Shown one piece after another: positions 1 through 7,268 of a DNA stretch of 13,252 nt. Position 1 is the first letter of the stretch. Every line of letters begins with the position of its first letter. The notes under the pieces were generated by a model. That model made no database searches. It was not told where the DNA came from and saw nothing but the letters and a program-made list of their open reading frames with translations. Location of the stretch: positions 1 through 13,252 of the forward strand of contig JABIST010000173.1 of assembly GCA_018700215.1 (NCBI GenBank), in the 5' to 3' direction. The position numbers were made by a program, and so were the translations under genes. Source of the stretch: Dehalococcoidia bacterium (GTDB taxonomy: Bacteria; Chloroflexota; Dehalococcoidia; UBA2979).

Positions 1-1
1 C

Positions 2-361
2 TACGGGGTCCCCGACGCCGATACACGCGTCGAGGAGCTGCTCCGTGCCGTCGGCCTCTGGCGTCGCCGCCGAGAGCCCACCGCGGTCTTGTCGCGGGGC
101 TACCATCAGCGTCTCGCGCTCGCCCGCGCCGTCATCCATCGCCCTGCCGTACTCCTGCTCGACGAACCTGAAACCGGCCTCGACCCCGAGGGCGTCGCAC
201 TGCTCGACCAGCTCATGCTCGGCGACCCCGCCGTCACCGTGCTCGCCGCCACTCACCTCGTCGACCGCGTCGGCCAGTGGGCCGATGGTGTGCTGCGACT
301 AGACCGTGGTCGCGTCATCGAGGCGCCCATGATCAGCGCAACGGCGGGGGCACTCGCATGA
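2..361 (+). CDS. ccmA: Heme exporter ATP-binding subunit CcmA, 5'-truncated
   Basis: This is the C-terminal ~119 residues of an ABC-transporter ATPase; the start and Walker A lie upstream of the window. Visible in order are a signature motif, LSRGYHQRLALARA (a variant of LSGGQ, with Tyr where Gln is usual), Walker B AVLLLDEPETGLDP, and the H-loop ATH. Taken alone it is a generic ABC ATPase. Its identity as CcmA rests on the next genes, ccmB, ccmC and ccmD, in the classical order. CcmA is the cytoplasmic ATPase of the CcmABCD complex, which releases heme-loaded CcmE during system I cytochrome c maturation. The stop TGA (359-361) overlaps the ATG of ccmB (358) in an ATGA junction, so translation is probably coupled. 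Confidence 0.85.
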   Translation, partial: YGVPDADTRVEELLRAVGLWRRRREPTAVLSRGYHQRLALARAVIHRPAVLLLDEPETGLDPEGVALLDQLMLGDPAVTVLAATHLVDRVGQWADGVLRLDRGRVIEAPMISATAGALA

Positions 362-1014
362 GCCCCACGCTCGTGCTCCTCCGCAAGGATCTGCAGCTCG
401 CCTGGCGCGACCGCACCGGCTGGCTCTCCGCACTCGCCTTCGCCACCATCAGCATCCTCGTCTACTCCTTCGCGTTCGACCTCGCCGCTGCGGATGTCCG
501 CCCACTCCTCCCCGGCGTGCTCTGGACCACGTTCCTCTTCTCCGGCATCTTCGCCAGCAGCCAGTCCTTCCAGCGCGAATCCGAGTCCGGCACCTTCGAT
601 GCAATGCTCGTCGCACCCGTGTCGCCCTCCGCGATCTACGTTGGCAAGCTGCTCAGCAACCTCATCTCGCTGCTGCTGGTCGAATTGGCCCTGCTCATCC
701 TCGCCACTATCCTGTTTGACACTCCGCTCCTGACAGGTGAGTTGGTGCTCGTGGTCTTCGTTGGAACCGTCGGATATGTCTCGCTCGCCACGCTGCTCTC
801 CATCCTCGGCAGCCGTACCCGCGCGCGCGCGGTCCTCTTCCCGGTGCTCGTCCTGCCGCTGCTCGTACCGCTGCTGATCGCCGCCGTTCAGGCCACCGGC
901 GGGGCGCTGGGTCAGCCCATTGGCACCGCGCCGTGGCTGCTCCTGCTGGTCGTCTTCGCACTCTGGAGTAGCATCGGTGGCGCGCTCCTCTTCCCTGTGG
1001 TCGCCGAACGATGA
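358..1014 (+). CDS. ccmB: Heme exporter membrane subunit CcmB
   Basis: This 218-residue, strongly hydrophobic protein has the usual length for CcmB (about 220 residues). It begins MSPTLVLLRKDLQLAWRDR, a cytoplasmic amphipathic start typical of the family, followed by about six membrane segments. Between the second and third segments is a cytoplasmic stretch, FQRESESGTFDAMLVAPVSP, with the ExxxGTxdxLl-type pattern of CcmB and related ABC-2 permeases. The ATG at 358 is chosen because it overlaps the ccmA stop (ATGA); the open frame extends further upstream but would run into ccmA. CcmB is the membrane partner of the CcmA ATPase. The gene overlaps ccmC by four bases. Confidence 0.9.
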   Translation: MSPTLVLLRKDLQLAWRDRTGWLSALAFATISILVYSFAFDLAAADVRPLLPGVLWTTFLFSGIFASSQSFQRESESGTFDAMLVAPVSPSAIYVGKLLSNLISLLLVELALLILATILFDTPLLTGELVLVVFVGTVGYVSLATLLSILGSRTRARAVLFPVLVLPLLVPLLIAAVQATGGALGQPIGTAPWLLLLVVFALWSSIGGALLFPVVAER

Positions 1015-1769
1015 CCGCACTCTGGCAAGTCGTCGTCGCGATCTTCTGGTGGGTGGTGCACACCCTGCTCGAACCGATTTGGAACGCCCGCTGGGTCGCC
1101 CTCCCGCCCATCACCGGCGTCGCGGTGATGGCGATGCTCGTCGGCGCCGTGCTCGCCGCTCCTCGCGAGATCATCGAGGGCGAAGTGCAGCGGCTGATGT
1201 ACATCCACGTCCCCGTCGCCGTCCTCCAGTACCTCGCCTTCGGCATCACCGCGTTCGGTTCGGCCGTCTACTTGATCGGGCGCGACATGCGCTGGGACGC
1301 GATCGCCCGCGGTGCCGCCACCGTCGGCGTCATGCTCTGCGCCTTCGCCCTCCTCACCGGCGCCATCTGGGGCAAGCCCACCTGGGGCGTCTACTGGACC
1401 TGGGACGCCCGACTCACCACCACGCTGATCCTCTTCCTCATCTACTCCGGCTACCTGCTTGCTCGCTCCATCGGCGGACCCAACGACGAACAGGCCGCCC
1501 GCTACGCCGCCGTCATCGGCCTCATCGGCTACCTCGATGTCCCGCTCATCCACTTCTCCGTCGATTGGTGGCGAACGCTCCACCCCCAGCGCATCATCTT
1601 CGACCCGAAGCCCTCACTCCCCGGCGAAATGCTGGTGGTGCTACTACTCGGCTTTATCGGCGTCTTCTTCCTGATGCTCTGGCTCACCCTCCTCCGAGGT
1701 ACCACTGAACATCTCGCCCAGCGCACCGACCGACTCCGTGCGAAACTCGACCAGTTGGAGCGCAGCTGA
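1011..1769 (+). CDS. ccmC: Heme-handling protein CcmC
   Basis: This is a 252-residue polytopic membrane protein with about six segments. The diagnostic tryptophan-rich heme-binding motif is at residues 120-134 (WGKPTWGVYWTWDAR), between two membrane segments. His66 (in MYIHVPVA) and His181 (in PLIHFSVDWWRTLHP) match the two conserved histidines that ligate heme in CcmC. In system I maturation CcmC presents heme to the chaperone CcmE on the periplasmic face. The start ATG (1011) lies within the ccmB stop (ATGA), and the stop TGA overlaps the start of the next gene by one base (TGATG). The C-terminal tail after the last membrane segment is short and charged. Confidence 0.95.
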   Translation: MTALWQVVVAIFWWVVHTLLEPIWNARWVALPPITGVAVMAMLVGAVLAAPREIIEGEVQRLMYIHVPVAVLQYLAFGITAFGSAVYLIGRDMRWDAIARGAATVGVMLCAFALLTGAIWGKPTWGVYWTWDARLTTTLILFLIYSGYLLARSIGGPNDEQAARYAAVIGLIGYLDVPLIHFSVDWWRTLHPQRIIFDPKPSLPGEMLVVLLLGFIGVFFLMLWLTLLRGTTEHLAQRTDRLRAKLDQLERS

Positions 1770-1957
1770 TGGACAACAATCTCGAGTTTCTCTTCGCCGG
1801 CTTCGCCGTCTTCTGGGCGGGACTCTTCGTCTACATCGTCCTGCTGCAGATGCGCCTCCGCGCCCTCCAGCAAGACATCGAAGCTCTCGAAGAGCGCCTC
1901 GCTGATTCCGAGACAGAACACACTGGTGACCCCACATCGATATCTACTGCTACGTAA
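1769..1957 (+). CDS. ccmD: CcmD-like small membrane protein
   Basis: This 62-residue protein has one membrane segment (about residues 7-27, FLFAGFAVFWAGLFVYIVLL). A charged, heptad-like helix follows (about 28-50, MRLRALQQDIEALEERLADS), and the tail is short and polar. This is the architecture of CcmD, the small subunit that stabilises the CcmABC-CcmE complex and supports release of holo-CcmE. Sequence conservation in CcmD is low, so the call leans on size, topology and position. Its ATG overlaps the ccmC stop by one base. It is the last gene of the run; no ccmE or ccmF follows here. Confidence 0.85.
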   Translation: MDNNLEFLFAGFAVFWAGLFVYIVLLQMRLRALQQDIEALEERLADSETEHTGDPTSISTAT

Positions 1958-2070
1958 CAAATCGCCCAGTCCGGGCCCTTGGTCCCAGTGTTGTGGGCCA
2001 ATCGTCAGGCTCCTTGGTCCCGGTACCGAACTAGGATCGGCAACACTGACGCCATGAGTACGGGGGGGAC
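1958..2070 (+). promoter_or_regulatory. ccmD-ctaA intergenic region with direct and inverted repeats
   Basis: This 113-base gap carries a 10-base direct repeat, CCTTGGTCCC, at 1977-1986 and 2012-2021. It also has an imperfect hairpin, TTGG(T)CCCA-GTGTTG-TGGGCCAA (1979-2001), and an 8-base palindrome CGGTACCG (2021-2028). GTGTTG in the hairpin loop (1988-1993) is complementary to CAACAC at 2041-2046. TAGGAT (2032-2037) could be a weak -10 box. A run of seven G (2062-2068) directly upstream of the ctaA ATG is the likely ribosome binding site. The region may end ccm transcription, start cta transcription, or both. No T-tract terminator is present. Confidence 0.35.
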
Positions 2071-3021
2071 ATGACTCGCGTTCAGACTCTCCACGTCACA
2101 ACGGTGCTCGCCACGCTGCTGCTGATCACCATCGGCGCCGTCGTCCGCACCACCGAGTCCGGTCTCGGCTGCCCTGACTGGCCACTCTGTCACGGCAACC
2201 TGATCCCACCAGCCGAGAAGACGGCGATCATCGAGTGGTCGCACCGCACCGTCGCTTCCATCGTCGGACTGCTCATCGTCGCCTCAACGGTCGTCGCCCT
2301 CAAGGCTCATCGCAACGACCGCCTCGTCCTCTGGATCACCTTGCCCGTCCTCCCGCTACTCGCCGTCCAGGCCTGGCTCGGCAAGATCACGGTCGAGCGC
2401 GAACTCCCTCCCGAGATCGTCGCGATCCATCTCTCGACAGCGCTGATCCTGCTCGCACTGCTGGCGCTGATCGCCGCCTACTCGTTCATCGGCACTGACC
2501 GCGCCCTCTGGGGAGACCAGGATCACGATGGGCTGCTGCGGGTCAGCATCCTCGCGGTCGTCGTCACCGGAGCTGTCCTCGTCATCGGGTCTTATGTCGT
2601 TGCCACCAATGCGGGGTACGGCTGCTCAAGCTGGCCCGGCTGCACACAGGCCCAGATCCCGTTCGTCGATGGTGCGCGCCTCCAGCACATTCACTGGCTG
2701 CATCGCATCACGGTCGTCCTCGGTGCCGCCGTAATCGCCCTCCTGGCCTACTTTGTACTCAGCGAGATGCGCGATCCGGACCCACTCCTCCGCAAGGCCG
2801 CCCACTCACTGATCGGCCTCTACGCCGTCCAGATCCTCGTCGGTGCGCTCAATCCCTGGACAGACTTCTCGGTCGCCGCCCAGGTCGCACACCTCGCCGT
2901 CGGCAGCGCAATCTGGGCACTATTGGTGGTGACCACGTTCGCAAGCCAGTATCGTCCTGAGACGGATCTATCCAGGCCAGCTCACCGCACCACTCGCGGT
3001 CGCACTGGAGCATCAGCTTGA
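2071..3021 (+). CDS. ctaA: Heme A synthase (COX15/CtaA family)
   Basis: This 316-residue protein has eight membrane segments arranged as two similar four-helix halves. Each half carries the CtaA cysteine pair: Cys34/Cys40 in GLGCPDWPLC and Cys185/Cys191 in GCSSWPGC. The candidate heme-ligand histidines are His58 (within EWSHR, with the conserved Glu55), His120 (AIHLSTA), His208/His211 (HIHWLHR) and His274 (VAHLAVG). CtaA oxidises the C8 methyl of heme O to a formyl group, making heme A for aa3-type cytochrome oxidase. Having both cysteine pairs resembles the Bacillus-type enzyme. The ATG at 2071 follows a G-rich ribosome binding site. A polar, Arg-rich C-terminal tail of about 25 residues follows the last helix. 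Confidence 0.95.
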   Translation: MTRVQTLHVTTVLATLLLITIGAVVRTTESGLGCPDWPLCHGNLIPPAEKTAIIEWSHRTVASIVGLLIVASTVVALKAHRNDRLVLWITLPVLPLLAVQAWLGKITVERELPPEIVAIHLSTALILLALLALIAAYSFIGTDRALWGDQDHDGLLRVSILAVVVTGAVLVIGSYVVATNAGYGCSSWPGCTQAQIPFVDGARLQHIHWLHRITVVLGAAVIALLAYFVLSEMRDPDPLLRKAAHSLIGLYAVQILVGALNPWTDFSVAAQVAHLAVGSAIWALLVVTTFASQYRPETDLSRPAHRTTRGRTGASA

Positions 3022-3064
3022 GTCGGCACGCGATGGCGACCACGAGGCGAAACGGAACAGCACG

Positions 3065-3988
3065 ATGACCACGGCTAGTGACACGCGCCCGGTCGCCTCC
3101 GCCACGCCATCAGCACGAGGTTGGACCGCCGTGGCTCGGGACTATCTGGTTCTGATGAAGCCTTCCATCATCCTGCTGCTCCTGATCACCACCGTCCCCG
3201 CAATGGTCCTCGCCTCCAGCTCATGGCCCAGCACCTGGCTCGTGCTCGCCACCCTCATCGGTGGGTTCCTCGCTGCTGGTGGCGCCGGCGCCGTCAACAT
3301 GTACATCGACCGTGACATCGACGAAATCATGTCGCGCACCCGATCCCGTCCCGTCCCCACTGGCCGCATCCCGGCCCATCACGCCGCCATCGTCGGCATC
3401 GCCATGGGCGTCAGCTCCGGCATCTGGCTCACGCTCACCGTCAACGCCTTCGCTGCCGTACTCGCCGTCGGCGCGTTCCTCTACTACGTCGTCGTCTACA
3501 GCATGTGGCTGAAGCGAACCACGGTGCACAACACCGTCCTCGGCGGCGTCGCCGGGGCCGCCCCTCCACTCATCGGCTGGGTCGCCGTCACTGGCGAGGT
3601 GAGCTGGACCGGCGTCCTGCTCTTCCTCGTCGTCTTCGCCTGGCAGCCACCGCACTTCTGGGCGCTCGCCCTCGTGCTCGAGGACGACTACCGCGCCGCC
3701 AACGTCCCCATGCTCCCCGTCGTCCGAGGTGAAGCCGAGACCAAGGGCCAGACCCTCGCCTGGGCGCTGCTCACACTCGCCGTCACGCTCGCCCTCGGCA
3801 TCACGGCTGAACTGGGTGCGCTCTACTTCGCCTTCGCCATCATCGGCGGCATCGGCTTCGTCCTCGTCGCCTGGCGCCTCTTCCGCACCCCCGGCATCAC
3901 CGCCGCCCCCGGTCTCTTCCGCTACTCCACGCTCTACCTCGCACTGCTCTTCGCCATCATGCCCATCGACCACCTGCTGATCGGATAG
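3065..3988 (+). CDS. ctaB: Protoheme IX farnesyltransferase (heme O synthase)
   Basis: This 307-residue UbiA-superfamily prenyltransferase has about nine membrane segments after a short polar N-terminus. The first Asp-rich prenyl-diphosphate/Mg motif is N78-MYI-D82-RDI-D86 (NxxxDxxxD), followed by the conserved RTRSRPVPTG. The second conserved loop has WQPPHFW at 193-199 and DDYRAANVPMLPVVRG at 207-222, both hallmarks of COX10/CtaB. The enzyme transfers a farnesyl group to protoheme IX to make heme O, the substrate of CtaA encoded just upstream. The gap to ctaA is 43 bases. The nearest purine-rich motifs are GAGG, 17 bases before the ATG, and a weak GGA, so the ribosome binding site is poor. 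Confidence 0.96.
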   Translation: MTTASDTRPVASATPSARGWTAVARDYLVLMKPSIILLLLITTVPAMVLASSSWPSTWLVLATLIGGFLAAGGAGAVNMYIDRDIDEIMSRTRSRPVPTGRIPAHHAAIVGIAMGVSSGIWLTLTVNAFAAVLAVGAFLYYVVVYSMWLKRTTVHNTVLGGVAGAAPPLIGWVAVTGEVSWTGVLLFLVVFAWQPPHFWALALVLEDDYRAANVPMLPVVRGEAETKGQTLAWALLTLAVTLALGITAELGALYFAFAIIGGIGFVLVAWRLFRTPGITAAPGLFRYSTLYLALLFAIMPIDHLLIG

Positions 3989-4010
3989 GCTGCCTCCACT
4001 CGGAGGCCCC

Positions 4011-4568
4011 ATGGACCCAATCGACGCCAGCTCAGTCGCATCCCTGCACGCCGCTTTCAAAGCGTCGCGCGCCGAGTTCGAAGCCGCGGTCCAGGTCGCC
4101 GACCCTCGATGGGAAGAGCAGCTCCTCGAGCCCGAGGATGGCGGCGACGAACCCTGGCCACCGCACATGGCCGCCGCACACGCCCTGCTCGGCGAACGCT
4201 GGCGCTTCCGCTACCTCGCGGCCCTGATCGCTACCCCCAAGGACGGCCCACTACTCACGCAGCAAACCTTCGCTGTCCTCCCGAGCGAGCAACTCGAACT
4301 CAGCGAGCGCCCCGCTCGCTATGAGTCGCTCAGCGACGCCACGAGCACGCTCACCGCCGCCATCGAGGAGTGGGCAACCATCGATGCAGTCTTCGCCCGC
4401 TTCACCGAGAGCGACCTCGATCGCGAAGCCGACATCAGCCCCGGCCAGCTCGGCTACCTCGCGTCTCAGAGCCAGCCCAGCGAGCGCGACGTCCGTTCGT
4501 TCCTCAGACTCGCCGCAGTCCACCCCCGGGATCACGCGCAGCAGCTCAGGTCCGTGCTCAACCGCTAG
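4011..4568 (+). CDS. DinB-like (four-helix bundle, metal-site) protein
   Basis: This 185-residue soluble, acidic protein has no signal peptide or membrane segment. His57, in a first-helix context (PHMAAAHALLGERW), and the terminal HxxxH (His171 and His175 in AVHPRDHAQQL) match the three-histidine metal site of the DinB/YfiT superfamily of four-helix-bundle proteins. Family members include thiol-dependent S-transferases and many proteins of unknown role, so no substrate can be assigned. The start is supported by GGAGG about 10 bases upstream (ACTCGGAGGCCCC then ATG). It follows ctaB by 22 bases and may be co-transcribed, but the link to heme synthesis is not obvious. Its stop lies three bases from the end of the convergent minus-strand operon. 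Confidence 0.7.
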   Translation: MDPIDASSVASLHAAFKASRAEFEAAVQVADPRWEEQLLEPEDGGDEPWPPHMAAAHALLGERWRFRYLAALIATPKDGPLLTQQTFAVLPSEQLELSERPARYESLSDATSTLTAAIEEWATIDAVFARFTESDLDREADISPGQLGYLASQSQPSERDVRSFLRLAAVHPRDHAQQLRSVLNR

Positions 4569-4571
4569 GCG

Positions 4572-4787
4572 TCAGGCGCCAAGATTCCCCCAGAGGTTCA
4601 GAGAGATCAGCATCCCGAAGAACCCCATGAGCAGGACGAGCACCGAACCCAATGCCGCGATCGGGCTCAACGACTCGCCGCCGTTTCGCTGAAAGCGCCG
4701 GAACGCCAGCAATACTCCAACCGCTCCACCCAGCGAGATCAACGCGCTCATCCAGAACAGTGACCATGCGACCGGTCCGCCTGGCAT
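4572..4787 (-). CDS. Small two-helix membrane protein, unknown function
   Basis: This 71-residue protein has two predicted membrane segments, near residues 9-29 (SLFWMSALISLGGAVGVLLAF) and 42-66 (SPIAALGSVLVLLMGFFGML). They are joined by a basic loop, RRFQRNG. The family is not recognised. The ATG at 4787 is preferred over the adjacent in-frame GTG (4790). It overlaps the stop of the upstream small gene by one base (TGATG), the junction also used at ccmC-ccmD and between the two ABC genes, and AGGA lies six bases before it. It is the last gene of the minus-strand operon, convergent with the DinB-like gene at a distance of three bases. Confidence 0.65.
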   Translation of the reverse strand: MPGGPVAWSLFWMSALISLGGAVGVLLAFRRFQRNGGESLSPIAALGSVLVLLMGFFGMLISLNLWGNLGA

Positions 4788-4927
4788 CACAATTCCTCAT
4801 CGCGCTTCCGCTCCGCCTTGCGACGGCGCTCATACTCCCGCCTCGGATCGTTGAATCGAGCAAACAGCGATCGTGCCCCTTGGAACACGCCGACGATCAG
4901 CTCAAGAATCAACCCCCACCAGAACAC
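4787..4927 (-). CDS. Very small membrane protein (46 aa), unknown function
   Basis: This 46-codon gene starts with GTG (4927-4925). The product has one hydrophobic segment (FWWGLILELIVGVF, about residues 2-15) and then a strongly basic, charged tail ending RRREYERRR-type sequence and EEL. Three observations support it: a run of six G four bases upstream of the GTG, like the G-run before ctaA; an amphipathic membrane-plus-charged-tail design; and a one-base TGATG overlap with the next gene. The GTG start and small size make it easy to miss. An in-frame stop at 4951-4949, the end of the previous small gene, limits any N-terminal extension to eight codons. No function is known to me. Confidence 0.5.
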   Translation of the reverse strand: MFWWGLILELIVGVFQGARSLFARFNDPRREYERRRKAERKRDEEL

Positions 4928-4948
4928 AACACCCCCCGACCGAGATCG

Positions 4949-5110
4949 CTAGTACAGACGCCGCTTCCGCCGTCGCCGATCAGCAGCGATCTGGGACATG
5001 CGTGAGATCCCACCCGGGCCACGGAAAACCATCGCTCCGATGATGCGGTGGCTAAACACGACCGAAAGGACTGCCAGTGTCAGTCCTCGAACGACGGTGA
5101 TGACCCACAC
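4949..5110 (-). CDS. Very small membrane protein (53 aa), unknown function
   Basis: This 53-codon gene starts with GTG (5110-5108). The product begins MWVITVVRGLTLAVLSVVF, one membrane segment, then SHRIIGAMVFRGPGG, and ends in a very basic tail (DRRRRKRRLY). A good ribosome binding site, GGTGGAG, lies seven bases before the GTG, and an in-frame TGA sits two codons upstream, so the start is well bounded. It follows the ABC permease gene by 40 bases and precedes the next small gene by 21 bases. It probably belongs to the exporter operon. A single helix with a basic cytoplasmic tail would suit a small accessory subunit, but this is inference. The family is not recognised. Confidence 0.5.
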   Translation of the reverse strand: MWVITVVRGLTLAVLSVVFSHRIIGAMVFRGPGGISRMSQIAADRRRRKRRLY

Positions 5111-5150
5111 AACTCATCTCCACCCGCCCGTACCTTGTCTTTCGAGAAGC

Positions 5151-6224
5151 TTACGCGTCCCGCAACTGGAACGTCGCCCGCGCCAGCAAGAAGCTTCCGA
5201 TGGCCCACGCCACCAGCACCGCCAGCTCCGGCCCCTGCTGCCATATCTGCTGCTGGTCGAGGCCAATCGAGCGCAGCGCCCGCAGCATGTGAGTCAGCGG
5301 CAGCAGTTCGACGAACCATTGCACCGGCTGTGGCAGACCGCTCGTGGGGAAGAAGCTGCCGCTGAGGAACATCATCGGCATCGTGATCGCGTTCGCCGCG
5401 CTCTCCACTGCCCCGCGACCCTGCACCCGCCCCGCCACGATCGCACCCAGGTTCAAGAACACAAAGGTCCCCAGCAGCGAGATCAGCAGGAAGCCAGCCA
5501 ATCCCGAGTTCACCAGGTTCGCCCCAAGCGCGTAGGCGATCGCGATCAGAATCACCACCTGCACCACGCCCACCAGCAGATGCGCCACCACCACCGAGGC
5601 CGAGAACTTCCACGGCGCCAGCGGAGTCGCTCGCACCCGCCGCAACACGCCCTCTTCGCGATATCGCGACAACGAGGCGGCCAGACCGATCACCCCGAAC
5701 GTCATCAGCCCCATCCCGATGATCCCCGGCGCCAGGAACTCGAAGAAGCTCTCCACCTCCACGTCCGCCGCCCGCGCCTCGAACGCGATCACCCGAGGCG
5801 CGTCCACTAGTGCCGCGTTCACATCGTCCACCACTGAGGCGATCGCGCCCTCGGTCACCTCATGCCCGATCGGATCGTTCACCGCGTTGAGCAGCAGCGC
5901 ACTCACGCTGCCGTCGGTCACGCCCGGCGTCACGAACAACGCCGCATCGAAGCCGTCATCCTCGAACGCCAGCAGCGCCGCGACCTCGTCAAGCTCAGCG
6001 CGGACTTCCACGTCCAGGAAGTCCACGTCCTGCAGCGCGCTCACCAGCGCCGCCTGTACCGGTGACGACTGGTCCGCGGCCACCAGCAGATCCGTCTCAC
6101 CCAGGTCGTCGAACGAGAACATGCGGAAGATGCCCAGGAAGATCAGTGGGAAGATCAGCGCCCAGAACAACGACTGTCGGTCGCGCACCACCATCTTGAT
6201 GCTCGCGCCCAGCAACATACCCAT
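5151..6224 (-). CDS. ABC-2 type transporter permease
   Basis: This 357-residue membrane protein has the ABC-2 permease layout. There is one membrane segment near residues 19-36 (LFWALIFPLIFLGIF), then a soluble domain of about 130 residues outside the membrane (about 38-165), rich in Asp, Val and Ala. Five C-terminal membrane segments follow. The stretch SLSRYREEGVLRRVRATPL (after the second helix) is the conserved cytoplasmic coupling region of this family, and FLSGSFFPTSGLPQPVQW is the typical loop before the last helices. It forms an exporter with the ATPase encoded immediately upstream; start and stop overlap by one base (TGATG). The substrate cannot be read from sequence; related systems export lipids, drugs or peptides. 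Confidence 0.88.
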   Translation of the reverse strand: MGMLLGASIKMVVRDRQSLFWALIFPLIFLGIFRMFSFDDLGETDLLVAADQSSPVQAALVSALQDVDFLDVEVRAELDEVAALLAFEDDGFDAALFVTPGVTDGSVSALLLNAVNDPIGHEVTEGAIASVVDDVNAALVDAPRVIAFEARAADVEVESFFEFLAPGIIGMGLMTFGVIGLAASLSRYREEGVLRRVRATPLAPWKFSASVVVAHLLVGVVQVVILIAIAYALGANLVNSGLAGFLLISLLGTFVFLNLGAIVAGRVQGRGAVESAANAITMPMMFLSGSFFPTSGLPQPVQWFVELLPLTHMLRALRSIGLDQQQIWQQGPELAVLVAWAIGSFLLARATFQLRDA

Positions 6225-7231
6225 CAGGCGCCACCGTCGCCGTCAGGTGCCGCCGAAAGCGTCTGCCCGGTCAGCGACAGGAATACATCCTCCAACGTCG
6301 CCGCCCGCACCGTCAGGTCCAGCACTTCTGTGCCGCCTTCACTGGCCAGCGCCTCCACCCGACGAACCACGTCCGGTGCGTGCTCCGCGTTCAGCCGCAG
6401 CACATGCCCATCCACGCGCTGCTCCGTACTCACGTCGCGCGTCCCCTCGAAGGCCGCGACCCTGCTCACATCCAGCGCCTCCGAGGTCACCAGCTCCACT
6501 CGATACGGCGCGCGCAGCGTCCGCACCAGCGCCCGAGGGGTGTCCATCGCCACGATCTCCCCAGAGTTGAGAAACGCAACGCGATCACAGAGCGTCTCCG
6601 CCTCCTCCATGTAGTGCGTCGTCAGCACCACCGTCGCGCCTCGCGCTCGCACGTCCAGCACAAGCTCCCACAGATCACGTCGTGCGTCGGGATCGAGGCC
6701 AGCCGTCGGCTCGTCGAAAAACACGATCTCCGGCTCGTTGACCAGCGCCGCCACGATGCTGAATCGCTGCGCCATCCCACCCGAGAGCTGTCCAATCCTC
6801 GAGCTCGCCCGGTCCTGCAGCCGCACCCGCTCCAGCAGCTCCATCGGATCGACCGAGTGCCGGTAGAACGAACCAAACAGCTCCAGGATCTCCAGCAACG
6901 TCAGGTAGCGATGGTACGAGGATGCCTGGAGCTGCACGCCGATTCGCTGTTTCAGCTCATCGACGTCACGCCCAATGTCGAGGCCCAACACAGACGCCGA
7001 ACCACCCGAAGGCACCACCAGGCCTTCGAGCATCTCTACCAGCGTCGTCTTGCCAGCGCCGTTCGGCCCAAGAATGCCGAACACCTCACCACCACGCACC
7101 TCAAACTGCGCCGGCCGCAGCGCGGTCAATTCGCCGTAGCGTTTCGTCAGGCCATCAACTCGAATGACGGGGTCGGCCAGCCGCGTGCCCGCGTCAGCAG
7201 ACTCGGTCACAGGCGCCTCGGAAGAGGTCAC
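6224..7231 (-). CDS. ABC transporter ATP-binding protein (DrrA-like)
   Basis: This 335-residue ATPase uses a GTG start at 7231, chosen because GGAG lies seven to eight bases upstream and because a longer frame would run into the greA-like gene. Visible motifs are Walker A GPNGAGKT (55-62), a Q-loop near Gln100/Gln102, signature LSGGM (149-153), Walker B IVFFDEPTAGLDP (169-181) and the H-loop His206 (TTHYMEEAE). After the nucleotide-binding domain comes a C-terminal domain of about 100 residues ending ATLEDVFLSLTGQ, as in the DrrA/DUF4162 group of exporter ATPases. It energises the permease encoded downstream, with which it overlaps by one base. The gap to the upstream greA-like gene is 37 bases, so the two may share a transcript. 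Confidence 0.88.
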   Translation of the reverse strand: MTSSEAPVTESADAGTRLADPVIRVDGLTKRYGELTALRPAQFEVRGGEVFGILGPNGAGKTTLVEMLEGLVVPSGGSASVLGLDIGRDVDELKQRIGVQLQASSYHRYLTLLEILELFGSFYRHSVDPMELLERVRLQDRASSRIGQLSGGMAQRFSIVAALVNEPEIVFFDEPTAGLDPDARRDLWELVLDVRARGATVVLTTHYMEEAETLCDRVAFLNSGEIVAMDTPRALVRTLRAPYRVELVTSEALDVSRVAAFEGTRDVSTEQRVDGHVLRLNAEHAPDVVRRVEALASEGGTEVLDLTVRAATLEDVFLSLTGQTLSAAPDGDGGA

Positions 7232-7268
7232 AAGGCGCTCCAAGGTGAAGGCGGGGTGTCGTCCGAGC

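Noticed and set aside
253..1020. Long open frame antisense to ccmB
   Set aside because: Its low-complexity Glu/Gly/Asp/Arg-rich composition is typical of the shadow of a high-GC membrane gene.
3221..4168. Long open frame antisense to ctaB
   Set aside because: It is acidic, Gly-rich low-complexity sequence and a shadow of the well-supported ctaB.
4568..4580. Bidirectional terminator between the convergent DinB-like and small membrane-protein genes
   Set aside because: GGCG-TCAGG-CGCC has only four base pairs and no T-tract on either side.
4998..5810. Long open frame antisense to the ABC permease
   Set aside because: Its His/Arg/Gln-rich low-complexity translation opposes a clear ABC-2 permease.
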